A stretch of 14,385 bases of DNA from Actinomycetota bacterium (GTDB lineage Bacteria; Actinomycetota; Thermoleophilia; Solirubrobacterales; 70-9), in contig JAFDWD010000844.1 in NCBI GenBank assembly GCA_018268695.1, positions 1 through 14,385 on the forward strand, in the 5' to 3' direction. Both the position numbers and the translations under genes were made by a program. The first letter of the stretch is position 1. Each line of letters starts with the position of its first letter. Positions 6,977-14,385 of this stretch are shown piece by piece. The notes under the pieces are model-generated. The model made no database searches. It saw only the letters and a program-made list of their open reading frames with translations, and was not told the DNA's origin.

Positions 6977-8155
6977 ATGCAAGACCTTCCCCGCCCCTTC
7001 CCCGATGCCGAGTTCGCCACCCGTCTGGCCAAGGTGCGCGAGTCGATGGCCGTCGCGGGCCTCGACGTCCTCTACGTCACCAGTCCGCCGAACGTCCTCT
7101 ATCTGAGCGGCTATGACGCGATCTGGTACCCATGGCGGCTGCCGCTCGGCTGCGCGGTCGTGCGCGAGCCGGCCCAGCTCCTCTTCTTCGACTGGATCCG
7201 CCACGAGGGTTACGCGAAGCTCCATGCCCGCTGCGACGAGCTGATCCTCTTCGAGTACGGCGAGGCGCCCGCCGACGTCGCCGGCGCCTTCCGCGAGCGC
7301 GGGCTCGGCGAAGCCAAGGTCGGCCTCGAGCGCTACGGACTGAATCCCGCCGCGCCGATCCTCGACGCGGTCGCGGAGGAGCTCGCCGCGGGCGGCGCCG
7401 AGATCGCCTCCGGCGACTGGATGGTCGACGACGTCCGCCTCTACAAGTCGCCGGCCGAGCTGGAGCGGATCCGCGCCGCGGGCGCGATCGCCGACGCGGC
7501 GATGGGCGAGCTGCGGGAGCGGCTCCGACCGGGGATGACCGAGCTGCAGGCGGGGGCGGCCCTCACCTCGCTCCTGGCCGACGCCGGCTCCGAGGTCCCG
7601 GCGACGCACCCGTTGGTCGTCTCCGGCCCGACCGGCTGGGTCGACACCCACTCTTTCCCCGGTCGGCGGGTGCTGGAGGCGGGCGACACGGTGTCGATCG
7701 ACTGCTGCGCGGTGATCGACCGCTACCACGCGAACCTCTGCCGCACGTTCTCGCTCGGGCCGCCGCATCCGGAGGCGGTGCGACTGCTCGACGCCGCGGC
7801 CGGCTCGGTCGACGAGCTGGCACGACTGGCGGTCCTCGGCGAGGGCCCGGAGACGGCGATGGCGGCAGCCGAACGCTGGGTCTACGACCGGGTGCCGCAG
7901 GAGAAGGTCTGGTGGGTCGGCGGCTACTCCCTCGGGCTGGGGTTGCCGCCGAGCTGGGTCGGCCACACCTACCTCGCCAACGACGGGCTCAGCAAGGTGA
8001 CCTGGCAGCCGGGCTACGTCTCCAACTTCGAGACCGTGATGGTCGACAAGGAGGGCGGCTTCGAGGCGGCGGCGATCGACACCATCGTGATGACCGAGGA
8101 CGGGCTGGAAATCCTCTCCGACCTGCCCCGCGGCGTGCTCGAGGTGGCGCTGTGA
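6977..8155 (+). CDS. M24 family protein with degenerate metal site (creatinase/DoeA-like)
   Basis: This is a 392-residue M24-fold protein with an N-terminal creatinase-like domain (about 1-150) and a pita-bread domain (about 155-392). Only part of the metal site survives. D242 (SIDCC) and E352 (NFETVMV) are kept. The second aspartate is N253 (YHANLCRT), the histidine is Y317 (GGYSLGLGLPP), and the last glutamate is replaced near I367-D368. H225 (DTHSF) sits where the catalytic histidine of metal-free creatinase lies. The GYSxGxGxPP stretch resembles the ectoine hydrolase (DoeA)-type branch. It is therefore likely a metal-independent amidino- or amidohydrolase rather than a peptidase, or else inactive. 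ATG 6977 lies 6 bp after TATACT, so the mRNA is probably leaderless. The stop overlaps the next gene as GTGA. Confidence 0.9.
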   Translation: MQDLPRPFPDAEFATRLAKVRESMAVAGLDVLYVTSPPNVLYLSGYDAIWYPWRLPLGCAVVREPAQLLFFDWIRHEGYAKLHARCDELILFEYGEAPADVAGAFRERGLGEAKVGLERYGLNPAAPILDAVAEELAAGGAEIASGDWMVDDVRLYKSPAELERIRAAGAIADAAMGELRERLRPGMTELQAGAALTSLLADAGSEVPATHPLVVSGPTGWVDTHSFPGRRVLEAGDTVSIDCCAVIDRYHANLCRTFSLGPPHPEAVRLLDAAAGSVDELARLAVLGEGPETAMAAAERWVYDRVPQEKVWWVGGYSLGLGLPPSWVGHTYLANDGLSKVTWQPGYVSNFETVMVDKEGGFEAAAIDTIVMTEDGLEILSDLPRGVLEVAL

Positions 8156-8940
8156 GTGACGCCGCGGTCTGCGACCGCATGTTCCTGCTCACCGTCGGCT
8201 GGGAGTTCGCGCCGGAATCGGTCTCGCTCGAAGGCGGCTCCCGAGAGTGGCTGAAACTGCCGCTGATCGCGATCCTCGTCCACTCTCCCGCGGGCTGGGT
8301 CCTGCTCGAGACCGGCATCGACGACCGTCCCTACCGCGGCGTCGAGTCGGCGCCGATGTACGGCACGCACCTGCCGGAGTTCGACACCGAGGGCGACCAG
8401 CTGCTGGAGGAGATGGGAAGGCGTGGGGTCGCTCCCGAGGACCTGGTCGCGGCCGCCGTCTCCCATCTCCACGTCGACCACAGCGGTGGGCTGCGGCACC
8501 TGGCCGCGGCCGGGGTGCCGGTCGCGATCCAGGCGCGCGAGCTCGAGTTCGCCACCGAGCAGGCGGGCGCGGCGGAGTTCTACCGACGCGAGGACTACAT
8601 GCTCGACGACCTGCGCTGGCGCCCCCTCGACGGCGACGCCGAGATCGTGCCCGGCGTCGAGGCCGTCGCGACCCCGGGCCACTCCCCGGGCCACATGTCC
8701 TACCGGGTCCGGATGGCCGAGAGCGGCACCTGGCTCTTCGCCGTCGATGCGATCGACCTGCAGAAGGGGATCGATACCGACACCGCGATCGGTTGGTCCG
8801 CCGACCCCGTCGACGCGCCGCTGCGCAGCGCTTCCCACGGTCGCCTCGTCGCGCTCGCCGAGGCCGAAGGCGCCCGCCTCCTCCCCGGTCACTGCCCGGA
8901 GACCTGGCCGCCGCTCTGCACCGCCGAGGGCTACCGTTAG
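8152..8940 (+). CDS. Metallo-beta-lactamase fold hydrolase (N-acyl homoserine lactonase-like)
   Basis: This 262-residue MBL-fold hydrolase is closest in layout to AHL lactonases and related lactone or amide hydrolases. The dizinc motif HLHVDH is at residues 105-110, with H177 in TPGHSPGH, bridging D199 in FAVDAID and H247 in LLPGHCPE. It starts at a GTG overlapping the stop of the upstream M24 gene by 4 bp, so the two form one transcript. No signal peptide is seen. In this context it more likely opens a lactone or lactam intermediate than quenches signalling, but that is inference. It ends 2 bp from the stop of the convergent dimethylformamidase gene. Confidence 0.9.
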   Translation: MSDAAVCDRMFLLTVGWEFAPESVSLEGGSREWLKLPLIAILVHSPAGWVLLETGIDDRPYRGVESAPMYGTHLPEFDTEGDQLLEEMGRRGVAPEDLVAAAVSHLHVDHSGGLRHLAAAGVPVAIQARELEFATEQAGAAEFYRREDYMLDDLRWRPLDGDAEIVPGVEAVATPGHSPGHMSYRVRMAESGTWLFAVDAIDLQKGIDTDTAIGWSADPVDAPLRSASHGRLVALAEAEGARLLPGHCPETWPPLCTAEGYR

Positions 8941-8942
8941 CG

Positions 8943-11171
8943 CTACGCGAGCGCCGACCGGTCGAGCACCGGCTCGCCTGAGACGAAGCGGTCGAAGACG
9001 TTGCCGAGGAGGCGGCTGACGTCGTTGTCCCAGCCGTCGTGGGCGAGGCTGCCGGAGAAGCTGATCGAGCCGGTGGAGAAGACCGCTCCGCCCGCCTCGC
9101 GGGGGATGAGGACGAGGTCGGCATGGACCTTCGGGTTGCGCGCACCGCCGAGGATGCGGCTGGTCATGTTGTAGTTCTCGCGCGCCTCCAGCATGTCATC
9201 GGAGTGCCCGGCGGAGGTGGCGACGACGATCGTCTCGTCGGGGGTGCCGAGCAGCGGGTCGACCGTGTCGATCTCGGTCCCGGCGACGCCGCCCATCGTC
9301 CCGTAGCGGCCGAAGTCCTCTTCCTCCACCCCGGCCAGGACCCAGGCGGCGGGTGAGCCCGGCTCGACGACCTTGAGGTAGCCGGCCGAGGCGCTGGGCG
9401 GCCCGGCGGCGACCATGCCGACGCCGAAGGTCTTCTGCGGCGCCCGGCCGCCGAAGCGCCAGAGGCCGCCGAGTCGGCCGGTGAAGCCGAGGTGGTACTC
9501 GCCCGGGGCCGCGCACCAGGCCTGGGTGCCACCCCACCGCCGGATCTCGATCACCTGCGGGTCCTCGGGGTCGTAACCGGTCACCCAGTACATGCCGTTG
9601 CCGCCCATGTACATGAGCCGGCCGCCCGTGCCGACGTAGCTCTCGTAGGCGTCCAGCATCTGCTCGCTCGGGTACTCCGGATGGGTGCCGGTGAGCACGC
9701 AGCGGTAGCGCCCGAGCAGCTCCGCGCCGCCCTCGTGGAGGTCGCGGTCGGAGATCACGTCGAAGAAGCGGCCGGTGCGATCGAGCCAGTCGACGATCTG
9801 CATGTCGGCGGTGAACTGCCAGACCGGTCCGTCGCCGTCGTAGACGGTCGGGCGCATGGTCAGCAGCGGGCGGCGCCAGGAAGAGTGGCAGACGCCGGCG
9901 CCGTCGGAGTGGACCTCGTATAGAGACAGGCCGAGCTCGCGGTGGGCGTCGCGGAAGCGCTCCCAGTCGTCCAGCGCCGGGACCATCTGGTTCCAGACCT
10001 GCGTGCGGGGCGAGTCGACGCCGACGTGGTCGTTGCCGTAGGCCAGGTAGCTGTTGGTCGAGAGCACGAGCAGCGCGGGCGCCGTCGCCGTGCCGGCGGC
10101 CGGGCGGACGATCAGCGGCACCAGGTCCTCGCCGTCGTCGGTGTCGGTGAGGTGGATCGCGTAGACGCCGCTCGCCAGATCGGCCGGCAGCGGGACCTCG
10201 GCCTGCGGCTCCCACCGGCAGTCGGTCATGTCGGTGCGGTGGAAGTGGACGGCGGCGTACTGCTCGGGGGCGAAACGGAAGTCGTCGACCTGTCCGTCCC
10301 AGCCGCTGCTGGTGACGGCGCGGGCCGGGTGGTTGACCAGGTTGAGGTGGCGTCGGCCGGGGGACGTGTCGAGGAGCACCGAAGGCCGTTCGACGCCGGT
10401 GCGGCCGATCGACCCGGACGCGTCCCAGGCGGCGAGCGCCCCGATCGCCGGCGACTCGACCTTGCCGTCGAAGCCCTCGATCGGTCGCCCGTCCGGATCG
10501 AGCGCCGCGGCGGCCAGCAGGAGCGGGGCCGCGGCGGGCCGCGGGGCGCCGCCGAGGACCGCCTCGACCCGATGCGGGCCACCGCGGCCGGTCGCCAGAC
10601 GGTTGCTCGTGAACGTGCCGACCGGGTCGACCGCGAGGTTCGCCCGCCCCGCGTCGGGATCGATCGTCGCCGCCAGGCGATACCAGCAGCCTTGCTTCAG
10701 TGCCTCGGGCGCCGCCAGTTCGAGGGCCCCGGCGTCGGTCGCGCACCACAGGCGCGGGCGTCCCTCGGCATCGAGTCCGAGGCTAAAGCCGGCGCTCCCG
10801 GCCTCGTCGCGCTGGGCGAGGACGGCCTGCCGGCCGGCGCCGGGCCGGGTCGGGCAGATCGTCACCGTGACGGTGAGCGCGGAGTCGAACTGGTCGGGCC
10901 CGAGGGGAGCGGCGTGGCCGTAGGAGCCGACGGCGGTCTTCTGTTCGATCCCCTGGCGCTCGATCGCCTCGAAGCCGGCGACCGGATCCGCCCGCCTCTC
11001 GACCCCGAAGCCGGGGATCTCGAGCGCGTAGAGGCGCACCAGCTCGGCCCGCCAGCGGGCAGCGGTCGAGGAGACGTGGAGCTTCACCGTCTCCCCCGGC
11101 GCGGCGCTGATCGCGTCGAGGTAGCCGATCGTCCCCGGCGCCACCAGCACGTCACCCGCGGTCCCACTCAT
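8943..11171 (-). CDS. dmfA2: N,N-dimethylformamidase-type large (beta) subunit
   Basis: At 742 residues this matches the dimethylformamidase large subunit (about 760), which hydrolyses N,N-dimethylformamide to dimethylamine and formate. An N-terminal beta domain is followed by a LamG/ConA-like insertion (about 80-245) and a C-terminal catalytic domain. In the Paracoccus enzyme iron is held by Y399, Y440 and E521, with H519 nearby (from memory). The matching residues here are Y378 (NSYLAYGN), Y418 (SLYEVHSDG), E499 and H497 (GTHPEYPS), a constant shift of 21-22. The iron site therefore looks intact. The start overlaps the small-subunit stop as ATGA, so it is co-transcribed with its partner. 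The true substrate may be another N-substituted formamide or amide, since the family is broad. Confidence 0.9.
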   Translation of the reverse strand: MSGTAGDVLVAPGTIGYLDAISAAPGETVKLHVSSTAARWRAELVRLYALEIPGFGVERRADPVAGFEAIERQGIEQKTAVGSYGHAAPLGPDQFDSALTVTVTICPTRPGAGRQAVLAQRDEAGSAGFSLGLDAEGRPRLWCATDAGALELAAPEALKQGCWYRLAATIDPDAGRANLAVDPVGTFTSNRLATGRGGPHRVEAVLGGAPRPAAAPLLLAAAALDPDGRPIEGFDGKVESPAIGALAAWDASGSIGRTGVERPSVLLDTSPGRRHLNLVNHPARAVTSSGWDGQVDDFRFAPEQYAAVHFHRTDMTDCRWEPQAEVPLPADLASGVYAIHLTDTDDGEDLVPLIVRPAAGTATAPALLVLSTNSYLAYGNDHVGVDSPRTQVWNQMVPALDDWERFRDAHRELGLSLYEVHSDGAGVCHSSWRRPLLTMRPTVYDGDGPVWQFTADMQIVDWLDRTGRFFDVISDRDLHEGGAELLGRYRCVLTGTHPEYPSEQMLDAYESYVGTGGRLMYMGGNGMYWVTGYDPEDPQVIEIRRWGGTQAWCAAPGEYHLGFTGRLGGLWRFGGRAPQKTFGVGMVAAGPPSASAGYLKVVEPGSPAAWVLAGVEEEDFGRYGTMGGVAGTEIDTVDPLLGTPDETIVVATSAGHSDDMLEARENYNMTSRILGGARNPKVHADLVLIPREAGGAVFSTGSISFSGSLAHDGWDNDVSRLLGNVFDRFVSGEPVLDRSALA

Positions 11172-11515
11172 CCCGCACCTCCTTCGTCCAGCGCGCCGTA
11201 GTCGGCGAGGCGGCGCAGGAACACCGCGTGCTCCGCCTCCGCCCGGGTCGCGAAGCGCTCCTTGTCGTCGACCGGGGTCGGCGGCCCGCCCTGCTCCGCC
11301 GCCCGCACCCCCACTTCGAAGCCGTCGCCGTCGTCCAGCACCAGGTACCGCGGCCGCTCCGGGTCGGGGTTCCGCCGCAGGAAGTCGAGCACCTCGATCA
11401 ATCGCGGCGAGTGGGGGCCGAACGGGCGCTCGCGGTGCTCGGCCACGAGCCCGTCGTCGACCAGCCCGTACACGCGCCGTCGCAGGATCTCCTTGTCATG
11501 GATCGAGAGCGCCAT
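11168..11515 (-). CDS. dmfA1: N,N-dimethylformamidase-type small (alpha) subunit
   Basis: This 115-residue protein lies directly upstream of the large subunit and shares a 4-bp stop/start overlap with it. It resembles the roughly 130-residue DMFase alpha subunit: an N-terminal helix with a short PFG turn (RERPFGPHSPRL), a central strand segment (RYLVLDD), and a C-terminal RFATRAEAEHAVFLRRL block. I recall the last as strongly conserved in the Paracoccus alpha subunit (TEEEAMHAVFLRRI). It is thought to pack on the large subunit, not to carry the iron site. ATG 11515 shares one base with the upstream stop (TGATG), and longer starts would run into the upstream gene. Presence of both subunits supports a genuine DMFase-type complex. 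Confidence 0.85.
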   Translation of the reverse strand: MALSIHDKEILRRRVYGLVDDGLVAEHRERPFGPHSPRLIEVLDFLRRNPDPERPRYLVLDDGDGFEVGVRAAEQGGPPTPVDDKERFATRAEAEHAVFLRRLADYGALDEGGAG

Positions 11516-13122
11516 CAGACCTCGTGCACCACCCTTCCGTCGATTGCCGTCTGCAAGACCCTCGCCTCGGCGAGCTCCGCCGGCTCGCACTCGACCGGGT
11601 CGACCGAGAGCGCCGCCCAGTCGGCGAGCAGGCCGGGCCGCAGCGCCCCACGCTCACGCTCGGCCCAGCAATAACGGGCGGCACCGGTGGTCCACATCGC
11701 CAGCGCCCGCTCGCCGTCGATCGCCTGCTCGGGGCCGAGCGGCTCGGCGAAGCCGCGGGCGGCGCGGGTGCGGGCCTGGTACATGCCGAAGAGCGGCGCC
11801 AGGGGGAAATCTGGACCGTCACTGCCGCCGGCGACCGCGACCCCCGCATCGTGCCAGTCGCGCAGCGGCGAGGCGGCGGCGGCCCCCGCGCGGTCGAGTC
11901 GGTTGGCCAGGTTGGCGGCGACCCGCCACTGCATCCCTGGCTGGATCGAGGCGAAGACGCCGAGCTCGCGGGCGCGGCGGAAGTTCTCTTCCGAGGGCCA
12001 GAGGTAGGCGTGCATGACCGAGAAGCGCAGCGGTGCGATCGGGGCGATCTCGTCGGCCTCGGCGAAGGCATCGAGCGCCAGGTCGATCGCCGCGCCGCCG
12101 ACCGTGTGGACCGCGAGCGACCAGCGTTCCTGCGCGCAGAAGCGGGCGATCGCGCGGAAGGTCTCGGTCGGCGCGGTCTGGTTGCCGAGGTAGCCGTCGG
12201 CGCGGGGCCACGGCTCGCGCATCAGGGCGCTGCCGAAGGAGCCGGTGCCGTCGAGGTACACCTTCACCCCGCCGACCCGCAGGGTCTCGTCGCCGAAGCC
12301 GGTCCGCACGCCGGTACCGCGAAGGCCGGCCAGCAACTCGTCCACCGGCAGGTCGGTGTCGGCGAGCGGCATCGCGAAAGTGCGGATCCGCAGCTCGCCC
12401 TCGGCGTGGGCAGCTCCGTAGCTACCCATCTCCGCCGGCGTCAGTCCCGGCTCGGCGGCGCCGACGATGCCGACGGCGTGGAAGCGCGGCTGGATCTCGC
12501 GGAGGGCGGTGCGCCGCTCCTCCTCGCCGACCGGCGGCACCAGCCGCCAGACCATGTCGGCGGCGGGCCGCTCGATCAGGATCCCGGTCGGCTCACCCGT
12601 CGCGTCGCGTGCGATCTCGCCCCCGACCGGGTCGGCGGTCGAGGCGTCGATCCCGGCCCGCCGAAGCGCCGCGCTGTTGGCGATCGCATCGTGCGTGCGG
12701 CGATCGAGGAAGACCGGCCGGCCACCGGTGACGGGGTCGAGGTCGGCGCGGGTCGGCAGTCGCTTCTCGGTCAGCTCCTCGGCCTGCACGTGAGCCGCGA
12801 CGACGAGCCATTCGTCCTCTCCGCCCGGGCGCGAGGCGATGTGGGCGCCGATCCGCTCGACCATCTCGGCCACCGACCTCGCGTCGCTGACGTCGAGCCG
12901 ACGCAGCTCGAGGCCGGCGATGAGCATGTGGACGTGGGCGTCGATCAAGCCGGGTACCACCGTCCCGGGGGCAGTCCGCACCTTCCCTCCGGGCAGCGCC
13001 GCCAGCGCCTCCTCCCGGGTCCCGACCGCAAGGATCCGCCCGTCCCGGATCGCCATCGCCTCGGCCAGCGGGCGCGCCGGGTCCATCGTCCGCAGATGGC
13101 CGCTGAGGATCAGCTCCGTCAA
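11515..13122 (-). CDS. Amidohydrolase (YtcJ / N-substituted formamide deformylase type)
   Basis: This 535-residue enzyme is of the Amidohydro_3 (YtcJ-like) group, which includes N-substituted formamide deformylase NfdA of Arthrobacter pascens (N-benzylformamide to benzylamine plus formate). An N-terminal beta-sandwich piece (ILSGHLRTMD) precedes HxH at residues 63-65 (LIDAHVHM). The active-site lysine is in VKVYLDG, with further ligand histidines in LAVHTVGG and SVMHAYL, and the aspartate in VAGGSDGPD. No signal peptide is seen. The start is TTG 13122, overlapping the stop of the upstream ligase gene by 4 bp (TTGA). No ATG upstream gives a sensible N-terminus. It sits between a glutamine-synthetase-like gene and the DMFase subunits, which favours a role in formamide or amide breakdown. 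Specificity is inferred from context only. Confidence 0.88.
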   Translation of the reverse strand: MTELILSGHLRTMDPARPLAEAMAIRDGRILAVGTREEALAALPGGKVRTAPGTVVPGLIDAHVHMLIAGLELRRLDVSDARSVAEMVERIGAHIASRPGGEDEWLVVAAHVQAEELTEKRLPTRADLDPVTGGRPVFLDRRTHDAIANSAALRRAGIDASTADPVGGEIARDATGEPTGILIERPAADMVWRLVPPVGEEERRTALREIQPRFHAVGIVGAAEPGLTPAEMGSYGAAHAEGELRIRTFAMPLADTDLPVDELLAGLRGTGVRTGFGDETLRVGGVKVYLDGTGSFGSALMREPWPRADGYLGNQTAPTETFRAIARFCAQERWSLAVHTVGGAAIDLALDAFAEADEIAPIAPLRFSVMHAYLWPSEENFRRARELGVFASIQPGMQWRVAANLANRLDRAGAAAASPLRDWHDAGVAVAGGSDGPDFPLAPLFGMYQARTRAARGFAEPLGPEQAIDGERALAMWTTGAARYCWAERERGALRPGLLADWAALSVDPVECEPAELAEARVLQTAIDGRVVHEV

Positions 13123-14385
13123 GGGATGCCGAAGTACTCCCGCTGCTCCCAGTCGGAGACCTCGGCGAGGTACCGACTCACCTCGGAGGCCTTCAGGGTC
13201 AGGATCCAGTCGACGATCTCCTTGCCGAAGGCATCGGCGAACGCCCCGTCGGAGCGGAGCTCGTCCATCGCCGCCATCAGGCTCGCCGGCAGGCGCGCCG
13301 CCTCGGTGGCGTAGGGGTCGTCGGTCGGCGGCCCCGGGTCGACCTCGCCGTCGATCCCGGCCATCCCGCTGACGACCTGGGACGCCATGTACAGGTAGGG
13401 GTTGGCGGCGGGCTCGCCGGAGCGGTTCTCCAGCCGCGTCGCCGGATCCCCCGGCCCGCCGACCGCGCGCACCATCGCACCCTTGTTGTCGATCCCCCAG
13501 CAGATCCGGTCGGGGGCCAGGGTGAAGGGGCGGTAGCGCTTGTAGCCGTTGATCGTCGGCGTGGTGAAGACGGCGGCCGCGGGGGCGTGGCGGAGCAGGC
13601 CGCCGAGGTAGCGCTGTCCGGTCGAGGAGAGGAGCGTGCCGCCCTCGGCCGCAGTCGGGATGAAGGCGTTCTCGCCGCTCTCCAGATCGACCAGCGACTG
13701 ATGGAGGTGCCACCCGGCCGAGGCGGTGTCGGCGCCCGCGGGCCGCGACATGAAGGTCGCGTGGTAGCCCTTGCGGCGGCAGATCTGGCGGATCGCGGTG
13801 CGGGCGAGGACGACGTCGTCGGCTGCCTGCAGGCCCGCCCGCGGGGCCATCGTCAGCTCCAGCTGGTTGGGACCGAACTCGAGCTCCAGCGAGCGCAACG
13901 GCAGGTCCAGCGCCAGCAGGCCCGCGCTCAGATCCTGCACCAGGTCGTCGAGCGCGTCGAGATCCTCCTCGCGCAGCAGCTGGGCGCCGCGCGCCACCGG
14001 GCCGAGGCCGGGCGCCTCACCGGGCCGCCCCGGCGCCGCCACGTGGTGGTCGCCGAGCCCGTCTTCGATCGCCCGGAAGACGTGGAACTCGATCTCGACC
14101 CCGATCGTCACCCCGTAGCCGCGCGCCGCCAGGCGGTCGAGCGCAGCGCCGAAGATCTGCCGGGTCGAGAACGGCACCGACCGGCCGTCGGGGAAGCGGA
14201 GGTCGCAGAGGACCCAGCCGGTGTTCGGCGCCCAGGGCAGGACGCGGAAGCTCTTCGGGTCGGGCACGAGGACGATGTCCCCGGCCCCGCCCAGCCCTTC
14301 GATCCCGGTCCCCGCGTCGCGGGTGAAGACCGGGTAGACGGACTTGCCGGAGGTGTCCTTGAGGACCAGCGAGGAGGGCACGCGG
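13119..14385 (-). CDS. Glutamine synthetase family protein (5' end outside window)
   Basis: This is the C-terminal roughly 420 residues of a type I glutamine-synthetase-fold ligase; the N-terminal part runs past the right edge. The visible part begins inside the beta-grasp domain (SLVLKDTSGKSVYPVF). Catalytic-domain motifs follow in order: GVEIEFHVF (metal glutamates), FGPNQLELTM, GWHLHQSL (metal histidine), INGYKRYRPF, the DNKGAMVR arginine, and ENRSGEPAANPYLYMA (metal glutamate plus arginine). The C-terminus (VSDWEQREYFGIP) is typical, and no adenylylation-site loop is obvious. GTG 14381 is not a credible start because it lies within the domain. Paralogues of this kind often join glutamate to amines (gamma-glutamylmethylamide or -isopropylamide synthetases), which would suit an operon whose downstream enzymes release amines. 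It is translationally coupled to the next gene by the TTGA overlap. Confidence 0.88.
   Translation of the reverse strand, partial: RVPSSLVLKDTSGKSVYPVFTRDAGTGIEGLGGAGDIVLVPDPKSFRVLPWAPNTGWVLCDLRFPDGRSVPFSTRQIFGAALDRLAARGYGVTIGVEIEFHVFRAIEDGLGDHHVAAPGRPGEAPGLGPVARGAQLLREEDLDALDDLVQDLSAGLLALDLPLRSLELEFGPNQLELTMAPRAGLQAADDVVLARTAIRQICRRKGYHATFMSRPAGADTASAGWHLHQSLVDLESGENAFIPTAAEGGTLLSSTGQRYLGGLLRHAPAAAVFTTPTINGYKRYRPFTLAPDRICWGIDNKGAMVRAVGGPGDPATRLENRSGEPAANPYLYMASQVVSGMAGIDGEVDPGPPTDDPYATEAARLPASLMAAMDELRSDGAFADAFGKEIVDWILTLKASEVSRYLAEVSDWEQREYFGIP

Noticed and set aside
7194..7199. Extra GGATCC hexamers, such as this one inside the M24 gene
   Set aside because: It is a single copy within conserved coding sequence, without TTG upstream or a partner 21 bp away. 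Chance occurrences are expected at this GC content.
11524..13314. A 596-codon open frame on the plus strand opposite the YtcJ-type amidohydrolase
   Set aside because: The composition is antisense-like, with no recognisable motif, and the minus-strand gene has all metal ligands of its family.
14340..14381. GTG 14381 as the start of the GS-like gene
   Set aside because: It would begin in the middle of the beta-grasp domain. The usual N-terminal segment is missing, so the gene must continue beyond the window.

Overview
This 14.4 kb window is very GC-rich (about 70%), has densely packed genes with short or overlapping junctions, and uses GTG and TTG starts and apparently leaderless promoters. 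That fits a high-GC actinobacterium. A soil lineage of the Thermoleophilia/Solirubrobacterales type is my guess from style and gene content, not something the sequence proves. No rRNA, tRNA, CRISPR array or insertion sequence is visible.

The window reads as a catabolic island for amide or amine compounds. From left to right it holds: a non-coding segment (1-252) with a large inverted repeat; an MFS transporter (minus) divergent from a TIM-barrel amidohydrolase (plus); an amidase-signature enzyme (minus) divergent from a beta-lactamase-fold serine hydrolase and a creatininase-family enzyme (plus); an M24 aminopeptidase-fold protein with a complete metal site (minus) divergent from a metal-site-degenerate M24 paralogue and a lactonase-type metallo-beta-lactamase (plus); and a four-gene minus-strand operon that enters from the right edge. 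That operon encodes a glutamine-synthetase-like ligase (partial), a YtcJ/NfdA-type amidohydrolase, and the small and large subunits of an N,N-dimethylformamidase-type enzyme.

The main discovery is regulatory. All three divergent intergenic regions carry the same hexamer, GGAT(C/A)C, usually preceded by TTG or ATTG, as a direct repeat spaced exactly 21 bp. The copies start at 1467/1488, 3806/3827 and 6938/6959. The repeats overlap or abut candidate -10 boxes. The core resembles the known operator of the GntR-family repressor VanR (ATTGGATCCAAT). I infer that one GntR-type regulator, encoded outside the window, controls the first eight genes as one regulon. The middle divergent pair has only 4 bp between its start codons, so each gene's promoter must lie in the other's coding sequence.

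A plausible scheme is import of an amide or cyclic amide by the MFS carrier, followed by opening and hydrolysis by creatininase, creatinase-like M24, amidase and serine-hydrolase steps. The right-hand operon could deformylate N-substituted formamides and trap the released amine as a gamma-glutamylamide. The substrate is unknown, and no single textbook pathway accounts for the whole set.
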